A stretch of 9,910 nt of DNA from Clostridium sp. (GTDB lineage: Bacteria; Bacillota_A; Clostridia; Lachnospirales; Lachnospiraceae), in NCBI GenBank assembly GCA_023666975.1, contig JAMPAW010000122.1:1-9910 (forward strand), in the 5' to 3' direction. Made by a program: the position numbers and the translations under genes. The first letter of the stretch is position 1. Each line of letters starts with the position of its first letter. Below are positions 6,943-9,910 of this stretch, in pieces. The notes beneath the pieces are model-generated. The model ran no database searches and was not told the DNA's origin. It saw only the letters and a program-made list of their open reading frames with translations.

Positions 6943-8467
6943 TATCCTTAGCATGAGCTTAGTCAATTTATGGAGGAGAAAGACAAGAACCTTTTTAACC
7001 GTGCTGGGCGTTGTGATTGGTACGGCATCGATTGTTGTTATGCTTTCACTGGGTATTGGATTAAAGCAGTCCATGATGGCGCAGGTTGAGATGGAAGGCG
7101 GCCTGACGGAAATCATGGTTGATTCCGAATATGATTACGGTATTGAAGATTTGCTGCTCAGTGACGATACAATCCGCAAGTTTCTGGAATTGGAGCATGT
7201 GGATTCTGTGTATCCCCAGATTGTGTTTTATATGCCTTTACAGGCCGGCAAATATGAGAGCTATGTTTCTGTGGTTGGCATTTCGGAGGAGCAGTTGAGT
7301 GAGATAGAGTTAGGCAGCGGGCAGTTACCGGAGACCGGTCCGATCATGCAGATGATTGCCGGCAATCAGGTGCTCATCAATTTTTTTGATTCCACAACCG
7401 GTGAATATCCGTATTTTGAGTCAGAAGACGGAATGCCTGATGTGGATTTGTTGAATACTTCTGTTATTGCAGGAGTTGAAATCGAGGAAGAGACTATAGA
7501 TGGCAGTGGTGACAGTGGCTTGGCATCAGATTCGGAGGTGTTTGACAGTACATTCAGTACGGAGCAGGAGGATTTCAGTACGGATAACGATTTTGAGACT
7601 GCCGATATAGATGGCAGCGGAGATGATGATTCCTCCGTATTAGGTGACCCGTTTTCTGATTCGCTGGACGATTGGTCGTATGACGGATATGAAAATGATT
7701 CCTACAGCGAGTTTTCTTCTACAACCAAACGTGTACAGGTGAAGGTTACCGGAATTACAGAAGGAGACGAGAATACCTACAGTGCATATTCCGAGAATTT
7801 TTATACCAGTATAGAGGCATTGTCGGATTTCCTCAGAAAAAACTATTCTGTCAATACCGTAATTCCAGGGCAGCCCACAGACAGGAGCGGAAAGCCCTAC
7901 CGTGACTTGAAATATTCCAGACTGGTGGTAAATGTGGACAGCTCGTCTAACGTGGAGGAGGTGCTGGAAATCATTCAGGATATGGGTTACAGCGCAGATG
8001 CCAACAAGGAATGGCTGGAAGCGACAGAGAAAGAGTTTATGATTATAGAGGCAGTGCTGGGCGGAATCGGCGCAGTATCGCTGTTTGTAGCGGCCATTGG
8101 AATTGCCAACACGATGACAATGTCTACCTATGAACGAACAAAAGAGATTGGTGTCATGAAGGTGCTGGGCTGCAGTTTGGGAAATATACGATCGATGTTT
8201 CTGACGGAGGCGGCGTTTATCGGCCTGCTGGGAGGAATCATCGGTGTGGCGCTAAGCTTTGGATTATCCGCACTGGTTAACTATTTTGCGCCGTCAATGC
8301 TGGATATGGAATTTGAACTGGCCGGAGATACGGCTATTTCCATGATACCGCTATGGCTGGTGGCGTTATCCATCATTTTTTCAACGTTAATCGGAATGCT
8401 GGCAGGATTTTTCCCGGCACAACGGGCAACAAGGTTAAGTCCGTTAGCGGCGATCAGAAATGAATAA
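6929..8467 (+). CDS. ABC transporter permease, MacB/FtsX family
   Basis: This is the membrane subunit paired with the ATPase at the start of the operon. It has the MacB topology of four membrane segments: one at about 22-44 (LTVLGVVIGTASIVV), then a large extracytoplasmic MacB-core-like region (about 50-368), then three segments at about 372-397, 424-455 and 472-497. The FtsX coupling motif YERTKEIGVMKVLGCS (401-416) and the terminal PAQRATRLSPLAAIRNE are intact. The length is 512 residues. The extracytoplasmic region contains a low-complexity acidic insert (about 183-266) rich in Asp, Ser and Glu, with IDGSGD occurring twice (190-195 and 227-232). ATG 6929 is used because GAGAGG ends 12 nt upstream; an in-frame ATG at 6917 directly abuts that site. 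A bidirectional terminator follows. Such proteins export peptides or lipoproteins, or act in signalling; the substrate here is not visible. Confidence 0.92.
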   Translation: MKISDILSMSLVNLWRRKTRTFLTVLGVVIGTASIVVMLSLGIGLKQSMMAQVEMEGGLTEIMVDSEYDYGIEDLLLSDDTIRKFLELEHVDSVYPQIVFYMPLQAGKYESYVSVVGISEEQLSEIELGSGQLPETGPIMQMIAGNQVLINFFDSTTGEYPYFESEDGMPDVDLLNTSVIAGVEIEEETIDGSGDSGLASDSEVFDSTFSTEQEDFSTDNDFETADIDGSGDDDSSVLGDPFSDSLDDWSYDGYENDSYSEFSSTTKRVQVKVTGITEGDENTYSAYSENFYTSIEALSDFLRKNYSVNTVIPGQPTDRSGKPYRDLKYSRLVVNVDSSSNVEEVLEIIQDMGYSADANKEWLEATEKEFMIIEAVLGGIGAVSLFVAAIGIANTMTMSTYERTKEIGVMKVLGCSLGNIRSMFLTEAAFIGLLGGIIGVALSFGLSALVNYFAPSMLDMEFELAGDTAISMIPLWLVALSIIFSTLIGMLAGFFPAQRATRLSPLAAIRNE

Positions 8468-8500
8468 AATTGCCGGAGTCTTACAGGCTCCGGCAATTTT
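8466..8500. terminator. Bidirectional intrinsic terminator between convergent genes
   Basis: AAAAUUGCCGGAG (8466-8478) pairs perfectly with CUCCGGCAAUUUU (8488-8500), and two more pairs (U-G, C-G) close the stem to a five-base loop. The A-run and T-run at the two ends make it work in either direction. It begins right after the permease stop codon and lies 22 nt beyond the stop of the minus-strand gene, so it can end both transcripts. Confidence 0.92.
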
Positions 8501-8522
8501 GCTGTATGGATACGATGTTGTC

Positions 8523-9641
8523 TTATGCTACATTGCCCGGCTGCTTTGCCGCAAAGTCAATTTGCTGCATAATGCCTGCAGCACCAGTGGATTCATGCAG
8601 AAAGAATCCGGTCTGGCGGACAACTGCCTGTGTTTCGTTGGTGTCGGCCTTGTTGTGTGAAAACTGTGTGCTGGCGGAACCCAAATAGATGGCACCGATG
8701 TCAGCCTGCCCTAAGCCAATCAGCTTATCATTGCCGGCAGCATCTTTCACCCATACCTTAAGCTTGGAATATACGGCATCATTTTCGTCAATCCAGCCGT
8801 TTCCGTCCTCGTCATAGGCTGCCAGGTCTTTAAAACCATTGCCGGATTTGGTCCCGAACAGTTCGCTACCGTCATCAATTTTACCGTTGTCATTTGCATC
8901 CAATGCAAGAAAAGCATTGCCAGCAGCAAGCTGGGAGATTTCTTCCTTTACGCCGTCGCCGTCAATATCAAATAACCATTTCTGGTCACTGATCGTTTCC
9001 GGCGCATCCTGCAGCTGAATCACCAATGGGTCTGTCAGAATGTACTCTGTGCTGGAGGAGAGGACTTCCGAGGTCTCTGTAAATTCACGGCTCATCTGCA
9101 TGGCAACATTAAAATCAATACTGCGGCCGTCAGCCGTAATAACGGAACCTTTTCCGTTAAAGGTGGTAGTCTCCGTCTCGGTTACTGTCGTCTGCTGATA
9201 ACTCTGCTTGGTCCAAAACGTTCCGGGTTCGGCTGTGGTTGTCAAATCCAGTATGCCTTCGGAAGCGGAGCTTCCCCGACCCAGTAATTGCTGCCTGATG
9301 CGTTCCATTAACTGCTCCATTCGCTTAATCAGCTCTTCGTGGAATCTCTCCAATGCGGATTTGGCATCATCGATAGTCACGGTGTTGTTCGCCAAATTGC
9401 TGTACAAGTCGGAAATCAATGCCTGTGAATCCTGACCGTCGGAATTAGAGCGGATAAAGGAGTCGTACTGTCTGGATGCGGCGGTGCCACTGTACCGTGA
9501 GTAAGTGGTCGTAAACGATGAACTCGTATAGGACATATTGTTGGTTCCACTCTGCCGCATTAGGGTTGCCTGTGTTACTTGCGCTGTGTTCGTGTAGGCT
9601 CTTCCGGACTCTACACTCACCTGACTTGAATTGATCTTCAT
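8523..9641 (-). CDS. EF-hand-like calcium-loop protein of unknown function
   Basis: The 372-residue protein has two parts. The N-terminal half starts MKINSSQVSVESGRAYTN, is rich in Ser and Thr, has no signal peptide, and includes a probable helical or coiled-coil stretch (about 89-121). The C-terminal half contains three Asp-rich loops: DIDGDG (225-230), DANDNGKIDDGSELFG (248-263) and DEDGNGWIDEND (277-288), followed by LKVWVKD and a beta-rich end. This loop arrangement (DPLV, then FDIDGDG, then DxNxNGxIDDGSELFG, then DxDGNGxID) resembles the domain found next to RTX-type calcium repeats in secreted proteins, here without RTX nonapeptides. The ATG at 9641 follows AAAGGGTGAG on the minus strand. 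Export by a signal-independent route, for example flagellar, is possible because the opening resembles flagellum-associated proteins, but I cannot confirm it. It is convergent with the ABC operon. Confidence 0.85.
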   Translation of the reverse strand: MKINSSQVSVESGRAYTNTAQVTQATLMRQSGTNNMSYTSSSFTTTYSRYSGTAASRQYDSFIRSNSDGQDSQALISDLYSNLANNTVTIDDAKSALERFHEELIKRMEQLMERIRQQLLGRGSSASEGILDLTTTAEPGTFWTKQSYQQTTVTETETTTFNGKGSVITADGRSIDFNVAMQMSREFTETSEVLSSSTEYILTDPLVIQLQDAPETISDQKWLFDIDGDGVKEEISQLAAGNAFLALDANDNGKIDDGSELFGTKSGNGFKDLAAYDEDGNGWIDENDAVYSKLKVWVKDAAGNDKLIGLGQADIGAIYLGSASTQFSHNKADTNETQAVVRQTGFFLHESTGAAGIMQQIDFAAKQPGNVA

Positions 9642-9666
9642 GTTCTCACCCTTTCAATATGTATTC

Positions 9667-9693
9667 CCAGTCTAACCAATTCCAGTCTAACCA
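9667..9693. repeat. Tandem 12-bp direct repeat upstream of the calcium-loop gene
   Basis: CCAGTCTAACCA occurs at 9667-9678 and again at 9682-9693, a spacing of 15 bp. The copies lie 26-52 bp upstream of the minus-strand start codon, in the leader or promoter region. They could be paired operator sites or a simple duplication; no regulator is identifiable. Confidence 0.85.
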
Positions 9694-9770
9694 CTTATTA
9701 TTTCGGGATAATTTGACGATAAATACAGAGCAATTCTGGTAAAAAGCATAAAAAGACTATGATTTATTAG

Positions 9771-9910
9771 GGCAATCGCTTAATATTTTTTATCGTTATC
9801 AAAGTTTCGATAAATAAATTTCTGCGCTCTGGCTCGTTTCTTACATTTATGCCAAGAGAATATATCTGCTTGGTTTGATAAATGTAATGATGTCCGAAAA
9901 CCAGAAAATG
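9771..9910 (-). repeat. Right copy of the ~140-bp dispersed repeat, inverted
   Basis: Read on the minus strand, this matches 50-186 from end to end at about 80% identity by eye, with an exact 25-base match at its inner end (9795-9771). It lies 129 bp upstream of the calcium-loop gene and points towards it, as the left copy points towards dapA. It touches the window edge, so its outer boundary cannot be seen. Between it and the gene (9694-9770) I find no convincing promoter, although the region is AT-rich. Confidence 0.85.

Noticed and set aside
9694..9730. Possible flagellar sigma-28 promoter (TGTA, 15 nt, CCCGAAAT on the minus strand) for the calcium-loop gene
   Set aside because: The -35 matches only two of four positions of TAAA and the -10 departs from GCCGATAA, so it is not distinguishable from chance.
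50..9910. Whole window as a composite transposon bounded by the inverted repeats
   Set aside because: The enclosed genes are ordinary housekeeping and transport genes, no transposase or recombinase is present, the repeats are only about 80% identical, and each copy is placed as an upstream element of a gene.

Overview
The window looks like a stretch of chromosome from a Gram-positive, low-to-mid GC anaerobe of the Clostridia, most likely a Lachnospiraceae-type organism. This rests on the lysine riboswitch ahead of dapA-dapB, the strong AGGAGG-type ribosome binding sites with occasional TTG starts, the long glutamine-dependent NAD synthetase, and the ATPase / CARDB-like anchor protein / MacB-FtsX permease cassette. 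The species assignment is inference; no rRNA or other marker gene is present.

Layout. Positions 1-560 carry no convincing protein gene. They hold one copy of a roughly 140-bp repeat (50-186), a near-consensus sigma-A promoter (206-234), a lysine (L-box) riboswitch aptamer (about 262-475) and an intrinsic terminator (493-527), all upstream of dapA. dapA (561-1451) and dapB (1513-2274, TTG start) form a two-gene operon for the first two steps of the diaminopimelate/lysine branch, ended by a strong terminator at 2345-2376. A separate promoter drives the glutamine-dependent NAD+ synthetase gene nadE (2466-4388). An extended -10 promoter near 4447 then drives a tightly overlapping three-gene operon: an ABC ATPase (4494-5264), a secreted and C-terminally anchored protein with Ig/CARDB-like domains and acidic linkers (5245-6942), and a MacB/FtsX-type permease with a large acidic extracytoplasmic insert (6929-8467). 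A bidirectional terminator (8466-8500) separates this operon from a convergent minus-strand gene (8523-9641) encoding a protein with three EF-hand-like calcium loops. Its upstream region (9642-9910) has a tandem 12-bp repeat and the second, inverted copy of the 140-bp repeat.

How it works together. Lysine binding to the leader RNA should favour a P1 helix that frees the terminator and shuts off dapA-dapB. Without lysine, a competing helix I can draw from the sequence (464-472 with 499-505) would trap the 5' half of the terminator. The ABC cassette probably forms one membrane complex, with an unknown substrate or signalling role. The convergent calcium-loop protein may be an exported or surface protein; any link to the ABC complex is speculation.

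The least explained item is the pair of related 140-bp sequences at the two ends of the window. Each lies upstream of, and in the same orientation as, the gene that follows it, and the two share an exact 25-bp core end. Nothing in the window is clearly a phage, plasmid, transposase or CRISPR component.
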